Source: Euborellia annulipes (Eukaryota; Arthropoda; Insecta; Dermaptera; Anisolabididae). Taken from it: 64,000 nucleotides of DNA. The position numbers were made by a program, and so were the translations under genes. Where the stretch lies: contig JAKCPI010007897.1 in assembly GCA_023213315.1 (NCBI GenBank), positions 124,001-188,000 of the forward strand, given 5' to 3'. Positions 10,744 through 20,949 of the stretch are shown here, piece after piece. The notes beneath the pieces are model-generated. The model saw only the letters and a program-made list of their open reading frames with translations. It was not told the DNA's origin and ran no database searches. The stretch's first letter is position 1. Every line of letters starts with the position of its first letter.

Positions 10744-11436
10744 TTTTTACTTTCTCTTACCTCTATATATATGTTAATATATATAGAGAGAGAAAGTATT
10801 GGATTCATGTCAAAAATTCGATGTCGAGATTTTGATGGATCTTCACGTTTTGAGGTCCCCTGAATCCAAAAAAGTGGTTTTCCCGACATGGTCTGTCTGT
10901 GTGTCTGTGTGTCTGTCTGTGTGTGTGTGTGTGTGTCTGTGAACAAAATATCTCAAGAACGAAAAGAGTTAGGAGGTTGAAATTTTATATTTAAGTTAGG
11001 CACCCCCATGGGACCTGACACGAAGCTTTTGACCAAAATCGACCAAAGAGTACTAGTACTTTACTGATGCACTTTTTCAGTTTTTTTCGATTTTCTCAAA
11101 ATTTGCTCCAACGATTTTTTTTAAAATTCAAAAATCAATTATTTTTTAGATTCTCTTTAAAATGTATATTCTCATTTTGTGATTGAAATCTTCTGAAGAC
11201 CACTTTACTCTTGTTCTCCATAGAAAAGATAGGAGAAATGGTTGCCATGGTAACAAAATATAAATATTTTGTCATACTTATAAATTTTACATCTTGAAAA
11301 TCGAATGTACCGTACTGTCGGAAACTAAATACATGTCGACACAAAAAATCTGGTGTGACAAGCACAGAACACAACATTCGATTACCGAAGGTAAGAGAAA
11401 GTTGTGTGCTGTGCGCCAGTCACACCAGATTTTTCA
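10744..11436 (+). mobile_element. Family A element, near full length (copy 2)
   Basis: Order: left terminal TTTTTACTTTCTCTTACCTC, AT palindrome, AGAGAGAAAGTATTGG, ATGTCAAAAATTCGATGTCG, GAGGTCCCCTGAATCC, a GTCTGTGT microsatellite (about 10894-10937), CAAAATATCTCAAGAACG, GAGTACTAGTACTTTACTGA, GGTTGCCATGGTAACAAAAT, right terminal hairpin (about 11344-11435). No open frame of note, so it is non-autonomous. Two terminal hairpins plus a GTCY-type microsatellite match the plan of HINE/mini-me (Helentron-associated) elements. That classification is an inference. Confidence 0.85.
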
Positions 11437-11550
11437 CCTTTTCTTGCCTAATTTATTTTGCAGGTTTATTTTTATTCTGCTAATTGATCAAATCCTACAT
11501 AACAAATTAATAGATTTTTTCATTTATTTAATGTGGAATTAATAAATGAT

Positions 11551-11880
11551 AATATATGAAATATATATATAGAGAAAAAATATTGGTTTCATGAAAAAAG
11601 TTTGATGTCAAAATTTTGAATTTCTCAAAATTAGCTTCAACGATTTTGATTAAAGTTCAAAAATCAATTATTATATTTTTTTTAGATGCTCTTTAAAATG
11701 TATATTCTCATTTGGCCCTTGAAATCTTTTGGACCACACTTTACTCTTGTACATCATAGGAAAGATAAGAGGAATGGTTGCCATGGTTACAGAATATAAA
11801 TTTTTCCCATTTAATTTTATTACATCTGGAATTTTAATATACCTATCAGCAGAAACTAAATATGCGTCGGCACAAAAAAT
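11551..11880 (+). mobile_element. Family A element, internally deleted (copy 3)
   Basis: Runs from TATATATAGAGAAAAAATATT to GCACAAAAAAT and lacks the microsatellite region. The right hairpin is missing: the sequence stops at CACAAAAAAT exactly where a D1 SINE begins. Confidence 0.75.
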
Positions 11881-12035
11881 GCCCCGGGCTTGGCGTATCT
11901 GGTAGCGCGCCTGCATTGTACCAGGTATACCAAGGGTCTAGGGTTAGGATCCCAGGCAGTCCGATGATTTTATATGCCGGTGCCTTAAATCTAGATATCT
12001 TGGTTTTTGATAAGGCATAGATAGCTTTTATTTTA
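11881..12035 (+). mobile_element. SINE family D1, head half
   Basis: tRNA-like head CTTGGCGTATCTGGTAGCG with GGGTTAGGATCCCAGGCAG, then a short body. It meets a second D1 copy in opposite orientation at about 12036, forming a head-out inverted pair. Confidence 0.7.
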
Positions 12036-12295
12036 TTTTTTTTTTTTTTTTTAAACATTCACACTTTTTCTCATTCACACTCACACGCACATTCACACTG
12101 TCTTTTCGGCAACTCAGGCCATATAAGACATTTACGATAACCGTTATTGATTTAATATACATATATGGGGTCCAGGCATTTATTTAAACCATTTGGTATC
12201 CAATTGGCTTAAATAAAATCATCGGACTGCCCGGGGTCCGAACCCGCGACGTTTGGTATACGAGGTTAGCACGCCTACCTCTACACCAAGCCTCG
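12036..12295 (-). mobile_element. SINE family D1, full reversed copy
   Basis: T tract, CATTCACACTTTTTCTCATT, CTGTCTTTTCGGCAACTCAGG, CCATTTGGTATCCAATTGG, then reversed B-box GGGTCCGAACCCGCG and A-box side ACACCAAGCCTC. Intact head and tail suggest a fairly young copy. Confidence 0.8.
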
Positions 12296-12299
12296 ATGG

Positions 12300-13255
12300 C
12301 ATAGCTTAAAAAAATAAAAGGACGTCAGGTGGAGCTATAAATTTGCTGGTTACTATTCTCCAACCCCTTTACTCTACTCATCCCAGCCTAATATTCAATC
12401 TACGTAAAATTATAAATGTTCAATCTAGTTTGAACAATCATCATTATTCGTCCATTTGTAAAAAAAAAAAATTTCTTTTTATAAAATATTGAATTGTCAA
12501 AAGTTTATTGAAGAAAAAAAAAACTTAATTTTCTTTATCCACGCTTCAAGCACGAGTCATTCTCATCATCAGGAGAATAAGAATTTGACCAGTTATGGTA
12601 AGCAAGCTCGAGAAAGTTTTTATAACCTGATGAAGAATCAAACAGGTACTCAAATAAAAAGAAAAAAGACACAGCCACAAGTAAATTTGTTTGGAATAAT
12701 ATTGAATAAAACGGAATGTAATTGAAAAGTATAAAAGAAAACGAGCCTTAAGCTCCATTAATTCTAGCCGCTGTTTTACGAAAATAAAGTATGGATGTAG
12801 TAGCTATTTAAAAAAAAAAAATCGCTCACCAGAAGACTTCAATTTAAGTTATCAACCCTTGAGCGAAAAAAAACACACATTTTTATTTACAAGAACTTAA
12901 TTAAAACTTTTTTTATTGAAACATCAAGGCACCTGGTCGTATTTTCTTGTTTTAATTCTTTATTTATAGAAAGATTAAAAATCTAAGGGTTGTTATTATT
13001 ATAACATTTTTTTATGACAAATCTTTTATTCTAATATCAATTTTTAAGTCTCTGAATATCATCCATAAAAAAATATATATATAGGTCTATATTTTTTTTT
13101 ATTATAAAATTAATTAAATATTTTAGAAAGAATTTTTAATTTTGTGATTTTTATGCAGTAATTTTTCTCTAGGAAGACAATACATTGTTTGAAAGAGAAG
13201 AATTATCTTATTAGATTGAGATTCTTCACTTTCTCCAATACTTATTCTACGATAG
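12300..13255. other. AT-rich DNA, no gene seen
   Basis: Short frames on both strands around 12489-12758 overlap each other in opposite directions, use AT-rich codons and match nothing I recognise. I treat them as chance frames. Confidence 0.4.
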
Positions 13256-13260
13256 ATAGA

Positions 13261-13330
13261 CAGTCGACTCTCGATAATTCGAAATCCAAGGGAGCCCGAG
13301 AAAAATTCGAATTGTTGAGTTTTTGAATTA
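13261..13330 (+). mobile_element. pogo/mariner-like terminal repeat, one end
   Basis: CAGTCGACTCTCGATAATTC at 13261 matches the usual pattern of pogo/Tigger-type terminal inverted repeats. The preceding dinucleotide is GA rather than TA and no opposite end was found. A hAT-like MITE interrupts the sequence 77 bases further on. Confidence 0.4.
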
Positions 13331-13337
13331 TCAAAAG

Positions 13338-13582
13338 CATGGGCTTAGCCAGGGGGAGGCAGGGAGGACAGTGCCCCCCCCCCCCTGGCCTGTCCTAAAA
13401 ATTAAAAAAAAAAACCAAAACAAATATATATTTTTCCCATTGGGAATTTATTTTAATGCCCCAATCCACTACATTAATTTATTAAATAAATAATTAATAA
13501 TCTATGTATATATTAATTGCAAACCCCCCTCTCGCCCTAACGAGGGGTTGCCCCCCTAACAAGATGTCTGGCTACGCCCATG
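13338..13582. mobile_element. hAT-like MITE with 8-bp target duplication
   Basis: Terminal inverted repeats CATGGGCTTAGCCAG and CTGGCTACGCCCATG bound a 245-base AT-rich body with C tracts just inside the ends. ATCAAAAG is duplicated exactly at 13330-13337 and 13583-13590. An 8-bp duplication with C-A-rich GGGCG ends is typical of hAT non-autonomous elements. Confidence 0.85.
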
Positions 13583-13590
13583 ATCAAAAG

Positions 13591-14740
13591 GAAAGAAAAA
13601 AATTCAAATCATTTTGAGTTTTTATTATATGCAATTTCCATAGAGAAGGTATATTCGTAAAGTTCCACAATTGATTTTATATAATGAAAAAATTTCTATT
13701 GGAAATATATATAATGTAGTTGAATTTTAAAATTCTAACAAGTGATTAAAGTTAAACAGTATTGTAACAAATTGTATATTTTATTTTCATTTGTTACTGT
13801 TTCTATAAGGTAGAGTGTAGTGAGAAATAAAAAATAAAAGGCCCAACGCAACCTCTATGACCTTGATGAGTCAGAATGGATTAATTAATATAGATTAACA
13901 TAAAACTATAAATTTTCAAATTTATAAAACAATAAAAATTTTTTCTATAATTTCAAATAAAACTTCCTGGGTCTTAGTGAATAGAGAAATTAATTTCAAA
14001 TAGAATTTATAATTAAAAGAAAAAAATAATAAATTTTTGGTATAGAGATAAAATATTAGTGAAAGTTGTTTGAAAGATATGATAATAGAAAAAAATTAAA
14101 TTTTTCTATCTATCAAAAAAAAAAAAAAAAAATCGTCATGTCAAATAAGGCTATGTATAAAGTTTATTTTAAAAAAGTTAAATCGTAATTTGGCGGGGAA
14201 GCCTGGCAACAGACAAGAACAATAGCGATCGTTGCATTGAAACACGGCAAAACTTTCTGGTGGGAGGCCTAGAGAAATCAGCATGTGCAACGTCATCCAA
14301 AAGCGAAAATTAAAAAAAAAAATCGTAATCTGATCTGATATTTTTAAATTTTTATTGCCTCGTTGGACTAACTCTTTTTGGAAATTGTTGATAACTCTTT
14401 GAATGGAAATGATTAGAAGTTGATAGATTCAAGCTTCAAGATATAAATTATTATAATGATTGCCATCTAAAACAAAAATGTCACGCGATATAATTTTGTC
14501 CTTTTCTATAAATTATTGAGTTTGGATTAAAAATTTTAATAATATGTTGTCTTTAATGACTAAGAAAGAACATAGGTCTATGTAAATTTTTATAGTATCA
14601 AACTAATTGTCAGATAAAAGAAATTGAAATAGCGAGTGAAAGAAATTAATTTATAAAACAAAAAAGATTTAGACAATTTAGATATCAAGTTGCCAAGAAG
14701 TACTTTATTTTATCTAACAAAGCTGTGTGTTATTTATTGG
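13591..14740. other. AT-rich DNA with a short GC-richer island
   Basis: At about 14190-14310 a non-repetitive patch reads GGCGGGGAAGCCTGGCAACA and CACGGCAAAACTTTCTGG. It resembles other unique islands with AAACTTT words. The remainder is AT-rich with an A tract at 14116-14132. Confidence 0.4.
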
Positions 14741-14744
14741 CGAG

Positions 14745-14845
14745 GCTAAACAACCCATGGTCCCCCGGAATCGAACCCAGGATCTCCAGCCTTTCCGGAC
14801 ATAGGCGTGCTGTCCATTGTACCAGGCCACCGGACCCTCGATCTA
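14745..14845 (-). mobile_element. tRNA-like SINE head
   Basis: Read on the minus strand: TGGCCTGGTACAATGGA (A-box-like) and CCTGGGTTCGATTCCGGG (B-box/T-arm) with GGTCC/GGACC outer pairing. The anticodon arm cannot be closed and the T stem has a mismatch, so this is a tRNA-derived repeat rather than a tRNA gene. Confidence 0.5.
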
Positions 14846-14849
14846 CACC

Positions 14850-16515
14850 TATAAAACTTCCCCTTATATGCAAATTAACCGTGCAACAAAGTGAAAAACA
14901 TTTTAAAAATATTTCTCAATTGCCCGCCGTTTTTTAAACCAGTAGAGGGATAGACATCTGGGTCTGCTCTAACACCCTACTGTAAGCAGCAAATCCCGGC
15001 TACTTTTACTCTACTTTTGACGATAATGACTGCCGGAATACAATACGATGAAAGATATCCCCTAGTGTTTTTTATTAATTAATTTTACCTAATTATAATG
15101 TTTTAACTAGAGCGAACGGTTAACAGTTTAAATTTAGCCAAAAAATGAAATCTCTGATCGCCATAGATTTTCTTTTTCTCTCATGGGCGAAGGAGTGGCC
15201 CCACCACTGCTTAGTCAAAAGGGACTATTATTATTGTACCAGCATCTTAATAAATAATCCTTTGTAGATAAATATTTATTTAAAAAAAGACTCTAGTTGA
15301 AACAATGATATACACCTGTATAATAATTAGGTTAACAATACTTAAATAAAAATTTATTTTGTAATTATTAAAAATAAGATTAATCCAGGTCATAAGTGTA
15401 ATAAACTAAACAGGGAATTTTTTATGCATATTTTTCATCTTTCAAATAATAATGAATAGTCAACCGAGAGCGTGGTTCATTTTAAAAACAGTTCATAAAT
15501 CATTCAACCCGTGAGAAAAATTTCAATGACTAAAATAGCTTAAAGAATTTATAAGCTTTTAATTAATTTAACTTAAAAAACAAATTAATATGAAAATAAA
15601 AATACATACTGGTATGTAATAATTAATATACGTAGTATATGGTTATATTAATAAATTGCAAATTTAAGTTTGAAAAATTTGTCGATTTCTACGGTATATC
15701 TCATATAAGATAAAATCAAAATGATTAAAATTTAATTTAATAAGGGACTTAAATAAATTAATTAATACTAGCCGAGGCGCCTAGCCTAGATTTAAAGGAA
15801 TATTGAAAACAGTCAATTCAGGGGAAAAAAAATTTTTCTTGAATTGATTCTGTTTTTTCTAGACAAAAAATATAAATGGAACGAAAGGCTTTGAATATAT
15901 CGAAATATAATAAATTTGTTCTGAAGAAGATAGGAAGAAATAGTGGAAACATTTTTTGTTTTCAAATTGGTTTTTTTACCACTTTTCATTCATTACTAAT
16001 ATTCATTCAGCATTTCTTATTTTCTACAAATATAAAATCCAGCTTATAAAAAAAATTTTTTGTTGTATTAGGGCAATCAAGTTCTTTAGAAACTCTACAG
16101 TGAACAATACTAAGAGAGTAAATTCGACCTTCGTAAAATTAATCTTACATGGAACGATCTATTTGATTAATTTGAGTAGTCAACTCTAAGTCAAACATTA
16201 AATTTTTTATAATTCAAGTAATAAACTCTTGAATTTCAATTAGTTCTGGTAACTAATTGAATTGGTGGAGTATTTGGTTTCTAAAGAATAATAAACTTGT
16301 GATTATTATAAGAGAGGAATTTAGAAAGGAAACGTCAATTTCTCTTTCAAACATTCGTATATGGTGAATTATAATAAGTACTACCTCAAAGGTGAAGAGT
16401 GAGCAACGAATGGAATATTATGTTTAAAACACGGATTAATCTCATCAAGAATATACAATTATTGCACGAAAAGTTGAGTGTTTAAAAACATTTTTTTCGG
16501 CCAATTTATATTCAT
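14850..16515. other. AT-rich DNA, no gene seen
   Basis: Unremarkable AT-rich sequence. An ATG-less frame at 15956-16189 has only AT-rich codons and no recognisable motif. Confidence 0.35.
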
Positions 16516-16518
16516 ATT

Positions 16519-17490
16519 AAAAAAACTGGTCGCACAGCACACAACTTTCTCTTATCCTTCGGCAAGAGAAAGTTGTGTACTGTGCTTGTCACACCAGATT
16601 TTTTGTGACCAGATATATTTAGTTGCCCTTAGCATCTAAGTTCCAAAGTTGACCACGCGATTCATAGATAGCGCTGAGCTACCACCAATGCTTCCACATC
16701 AGTAAAGTGTACTTCAAAAAATTTTTTATGAAAAATTTCACTGATATACTTTTTAAAGAGTATCAAAAAAAATAGTTGATTTATGAATTTTAATTTTAAT
16801 CAAAATCTTTGGAGCAAATTTTGAGAGAAAAAAAAAACTGTAAAAGTACATACATCAGCAGGGGCGCCGGAACGAATTTGAATCAGGGGGGCAAAAATTT
16901 TTTTTTTAGAAAATTAAAATAATTTAATATGTTCAAATAGTATAAAACAAAAACAAATCTACTATAAAACTTTAAAAATTTTAAATAAAATCACAATTTT
17001 AATAAAATTAAAATTTTAAAAAATTTGGTAGTGATTTTTCAAAAATTTTTGGAAAAAATTTGGAAAAAAATGAATTTCTTACTCTTTAATTTAGAAGATT
17101 TTATTTTTCAAAAGTAAAAATATATCATTTTTAATAATAAATGAAATAAAAGAAGAAATTTTGCCCCCCTCTGCCCCCCCCTGTAGAATGCCAGGGGGGC
17201 AATGACCCTGCCCCCCCAGTTCCGGCGCCTATGTACATCAGTAAAATACTAGTACTTTTTGGTCGATTTTGTTCAAAGGCTTATTTTCACCCCTTGTGGG
17301 GGGGGGGTGCCTAACGTAAATATAAAATTTCTCCTAGCTCTTTTGGTTCCTGAGATATTTTGATCACGGACAGACAGACCAATTTTTTGGACTCAGGGGA
17401 CCTCAAAACGTGTATATCCATCAAAATCTCGACATCTAGGATTTTTGGCATAATCGCAATACTTTCTCTCCATGTCTTTATATATATATA
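16519..17490 (-). mobile_element. Family A element split by a hAT-like MITE (copy 4)
   Basis: Reversed copy: hairpin (about 16519-16605, outer half of the left arm decayed), rearranged middle, GTAAAATACTAGTACTTTTT, GGACCTCAAAACGTGTATAT, CAATACTTTCTCTC. The hAT-like element at 16859-17233 sits inside, so family A was there first. Confidence 0.8.
16859..17233. mobile_element. hAT-like MITE with 8-bp target duplication
   Basis: Ends CAGGGGCGCCGGAAC and GTTCCGGCGCCTATG; body AT-rich with subterminal G/C runs. TACATCAG is duplicated exactly at 16851-16858 and 17234-17241. No transposase frame. Confidence 0.85.
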
Positions 17491-17496
17491 TCTCAT

Positions 17497-17573
17497 CGTA
17501 TATCAAATAACTATACAAGCAATTTACGTAAAAATATTGAATACTAAAGAAAAAAATTATTCACGATATTGCA

Positions 17574-17606
<33 letters not shown>

Positions 17607-18141
17607 TATTAAAAAACAAAGTTTGAACTAAAGAATGTTTCATTTTATTGTGAAAGCAATAGCTATAAAACATGTTTATTAAAATTCATTGAGAGATGAT
17701 TGATTATATATTTGAAAAGATTTATGTAAAGTACGGTATATATATAGTAATTATGTTAATGTTTTCAGAGTGTGTTTTAAAAACTTTTCACACGTAGATT
17801 TAGAACAAAGTAATATAATAATGAAAAACTTTTTCTTTTTTTTTTAATGTATCACAAATTTAAAACAAACAAGAGAATGAAATAAAAGCTGTCTATTGTT
17901 TTCAATTTGAAATAAATTAAAATTTTAAAACATTTACGATAATGCCAAGTTTCCGATTAGCGGCGAATGTCTATGAATGCAAAATAATTTATGAATGAAA
18001 ATGTTTACGAATTAACTAGAACAGAAATAAACAGCAATGATTGTATATATTAATAAGATTATTTATTTTAATCGTCATGAATATTAATTAGATAAAGACG
18101 GTATACAATTTTGATATTTGTGACTTTTGAGAGATAGGTAA
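17497..18141. other. AT-rich DNA, no gene seen
   Basis: A long A tract lies at about 17580-17606. Otherwise no feature. Confidence 0.35.
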
Positions 18142-18195
18142 GATAGGTAAATAAAAGAATAGCAGCTAAAATTATTTCATTTATTGACCCACTAG

Positions 18196-18233
18196 GCTGA
18201 CGTTTCGGTCTTGGTCAAGACCATCCTCAGAGC
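18196..18233 (-). ncRNA. Hammerhead-like motif, left arm
   Basis: On the minus strand: core CTGAGGA (18230-18224), one base, stem II GGTCT/AGACC with a short loop, GAAA, then CGTC (18202-18199). Position 7 of the core tolerates any base, so CTGAGGA is acceptable. Stem III is only the self-complementary ACGT, which could pair only between two molecules. Stem I next to the core is about 3 pairs (GCT/AGC). Confidence 0.5.
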
Positions 18234-18473
18234 TATAACAACATAAAGTATATTTTTTTTTTTTAAATATTATTTGTGAAATTTTACAATTTATAACATT
18301 ATATAACTTGGCATAATACAGACATATTATAATTACCTTGCGGGTTGTCAATATAGGCATACAAATAATAACATACAATAATATCTCTGTATTATGCCAA
18401 GTTATATAATGTTATAAATTGTAAAATTTCACAAATAATATTTAAAAAAAAAAATATACTTTATGTTGTTATA

Positions 18474-18511
18474 GCTCTGAGGATGATCTTGACCAAGACC
18501 GAAACGTCAGC
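18474..18511 (+). ncRNA. Hammerhead-like motif, right arm
   Basis: Core CTGAGGA at 18477-18483, stem II with one A-C mismatch compared with the left arm, GAAA at 18501-18504, CGTC at 18505-18508, and a 3-pair inner stem I (GCT/AGC). Weaker than the left arm because of the broken stem II pair. Confidence 0.45.
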
Positions 18512-18683
18512 CCAGTGGGTCAATAAATGAAATAATTTTAGCTGCTATTCTTTTATTTACCTATCAACGATTATCCAGCTATAAAATCCACATTTGTAAT
18601 TAATAAGAGAAATGTTTGAAAATATTTGTTGAGAATTTGTTCATGAAACGACTTGCATGAAATTTTTTATTTGTTTTTTTTTA

Positions 18684-18790
18684 AGGCATCCAAGGCCATT
18701 TAGACCCGATTTCTATTTATTTCAATTGCATGAAAATGAATTTAATTGATTAGACTCGATATGTATTCAACCCAGGATACCTTTACTGCC
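18684..18790 (-). mobile_element. SINE family D2, degraded
   Basis: AAGGCATCCAAGGCCATTTA, GACCCGATTTCTATTTATTT and a decayed tRNA-side end. No intact B-box. Confidence 0.5.
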
Positions 18791-18869
18791 AAATGATAAA
18801 AATAAGCTTTCCCTTCAGATATAAAAGGAAAATAATTGGTCAATTATTATGAGGCTAAAGTTAGTGACA

Positions 18870-19948
18870 TTTAAATAATAGATAAAAGGAGTAGGCAGCA
18901 GGTAATTAGTATCCACTAAGATTAAGGAAACAGTTTCGGCTTTAATTAGATAAGGTCATCTTGAGTTCAATTATTGAGAGCATGAACTCAAATGACAAAG
19001 CATTGAGTTCAATTGTGGAGTTATTAATTGTTGTGTATTATACATGAATTATTTGTATAAAATGCAAAGCAATGCTAACAGCTTATATAGTTACAAAATT
19101 GTAACAATGTTATGAATAAAGGTACCAAGCACCATTAACTTAAATCTGAGAAAATGGGCATTTCATTTGCACATTTGTAAACAAAACTAATGGCAATTAC
19201 TTTTTTTATTGTTTTAAACAAAAAAATCTGGTGTGACTGGCGCACAGCACACAACTTTCGATTACCGAAGGTGTGCGCCAGTCACACGATTACCGAAGGT
19301 AAGAGAAAGTTGTGAACTGTGCTTGTCACACCAGATTTTTTGTGTTGAGATGTATTTAGTTACCGACAGTAGGGTACATTTGAATTCAAGATATAAAATT
19401 TATAAGTTTGGGAAAATAATTATATTTTGTTACCATGGCAACCATTTCTCCTATCTTTTAGACAGACAGACAGACCATGTCGCGAAAACCACTTTTTTGG
19501 ATTCAGGAGACCTCAAAACGTGAAGATCCATCAAAATCTCGACATCGAATTTTTGACATGAATCCAATACTTTCTCTCTATATATATATTACATATATAC
19601 ATAGGTAAGAGAAAGTAAAAAGAGCACAGAGTAATAATTCTGTGATTTAAATAAAGAGGTAGATCTTTTTCCTTAAAAGATGGTGGTCTTATCTCAATTT
19701 CAATCATGATGGCGCTTGGTTCATTTAAGCATAACATCGTTCATATATGCTAATAGCATTGTATTTTATACAAACAATTTATGTATAATACACAACAATT
19801 GACAATTCCACAATTGAACTCAATGCTTTGTCATTTGAGTTCATGCTCTCAATAATTGAACTAAAGATGACCTTATCAAATTAAAGCCGAAACTGTTTCC
19901 TTAATCGTGGAGACTACTGCTGCCTACTCTTTTCATTTATTATTTAAA
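18870..19948. repeat. Long foldback (about 210-bp arms) enclosing a family A copy
   Basis: Left arm about 18870-19085, right arm about 19738-19948. Matching words include GGAGTAGGCAGCAG/CTGCTGCCTACTC, AAGGAAACAGTTTCGGCTTT and its complement, and GAGTTCAATTATTGAGAGCA and its complement. A hammerhead-like relic (CTAAAGATGACC...GCCGAAACTG at about 19861-19892) is present in both arms but lacks a valid core. The roughly 650-base centre contains family A copy 5. Confidence 0.8.
19221..19620 (-). mobile_element. Family A element with deletion and scrambled hairpin (copy 5)
   Basis: Reversed copy with about 300 bases missing between CATTTCTCCTATCTTTTA and GACAGACAGACAGACC, i.e. next to the microsatellite. 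In the terminal hairpin the words CGATTACCGAAGG and GTGCGCCAGTCACAC appear twice. This looks like a template switch within the hairpin. Confidence 0.8.
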
Positions 19949-20735
19949 TACAACAACTTTATTTCTTCAAATGTTATTTACATTTATGTACAAAAGAAAA
20001 TGCAATAAATTTTTTAATAAAGATGGAAAGGGATCCATATTTTTAAATTATATTCATTAGTAGGATAAGTTTCATTTTAGAAAACGAAAAAAAAAAAAAA
20101 AAAAACTATTGTTCTTGTGAAGCTGAAAAGGAGAAGATAATTAGTTAGCGGAAAGGTTTATGGATATGTAATTCAAGTCTTTTATCATTGTTTGGTCCGG
20201 AATCCTTCATCTATTATCACCTCCTACTACTAAGTAATTCTATTTATGTAAAGGTAATTAATTACCCATTGATAAGGTCAGCAATAGCTGTCAAGAACAG
20301 AAGAAACGAAGAACATCTCTGGTATTGTTAGAATAATTATTGTATCGGGAAAAATAAAATTTCAAAAATAAATAAACAAACGTGTTGGTAAAAATTTTTT
20401 ATCGAGACAAATCAAAGCTATCATTCATTTATTAAAGGAGTTCTTCATCTTCACATTTGTGTTTATTTTTAAACGTTCAAAAATATTTTTCTTAAAAACA
20501 AAACATAATAAGATCGTTCTCTATCTACCCTATCATTTGAAATAAAAGAGAGCTTGTCCAAATATTTTTTTTTTAGTTTAACGATGTTATCTCTTCAATT
20601 AAAACCCTCTCTTCTAAACTTTTTTCTTTTTTTTTTTTAAAGAATTCTAATAGCCTTGGATTAAAAATGACAATTTTCGTATTAATCAAAGTTTTTCTTA
20701 TTAAAACAAAGGGCTACCATAAGAAAAGAATATTT

Positions 20736-20948
20736 ATTAAAAAAATCTGGTGTGACTGGTCTTGAGATATTTTGTTCACAGACAGACATACAGACACACA
20801 CACACACACACAGACAGGCCATGTTGAGAAAACCACTTTTTTGGATTCAGGGGACCTCAAATCGTGTATATCCATCAAAATCTCGACATGAATCCAATAC
20901 TTTCTCTATATATTAACTAACATATATAGATGTAAGAGAAAGTAAAAA
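20736..20948 (-). mobile_element. Family A element, short deletion form (copy 6)
   Basis: Only the outermost hairpin bases (ATCTGGTGTGACTGGT), then directly CTTGAGATATTTTGTTCACA, an ACAGACAC microsatellite and the left end GTAAGAGAAAGTAAAAAT. Everything between was deleted. Confidence 0.75.
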
Positions 20949-20949
20949 T

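Larger units (their letters stand above)
18142..18565. repeat. Near-perfect 185-bp inverted repeat with hammerhead cores (family C)
   Basis: Arms 18142-18326 and 18381-18565 are complementary with very few mismatches around a roughly 54-base spacer. Outer ends read GATAGGTAAATAAAAG and its complement. Each arm contains CTGAGGA...GAAACGTC, on the minus strand at left and the plus strand at right. The near-identity of the arms points to a young or conversion-maintained foldback. No coding capacity. Confidence 0.9.

Noticed and set aside
14745..14845. Functional tRNA gene on the minus strand
   Set aside because: T stem has a G-G mismatch and no anticodon arm can be folded; better explained as a SINE head.
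18142..18565. Possible microRNA gene
   Set aside because: Arms of 185 bp are far longer than a miRNA precursor; a foldback element is simpler.
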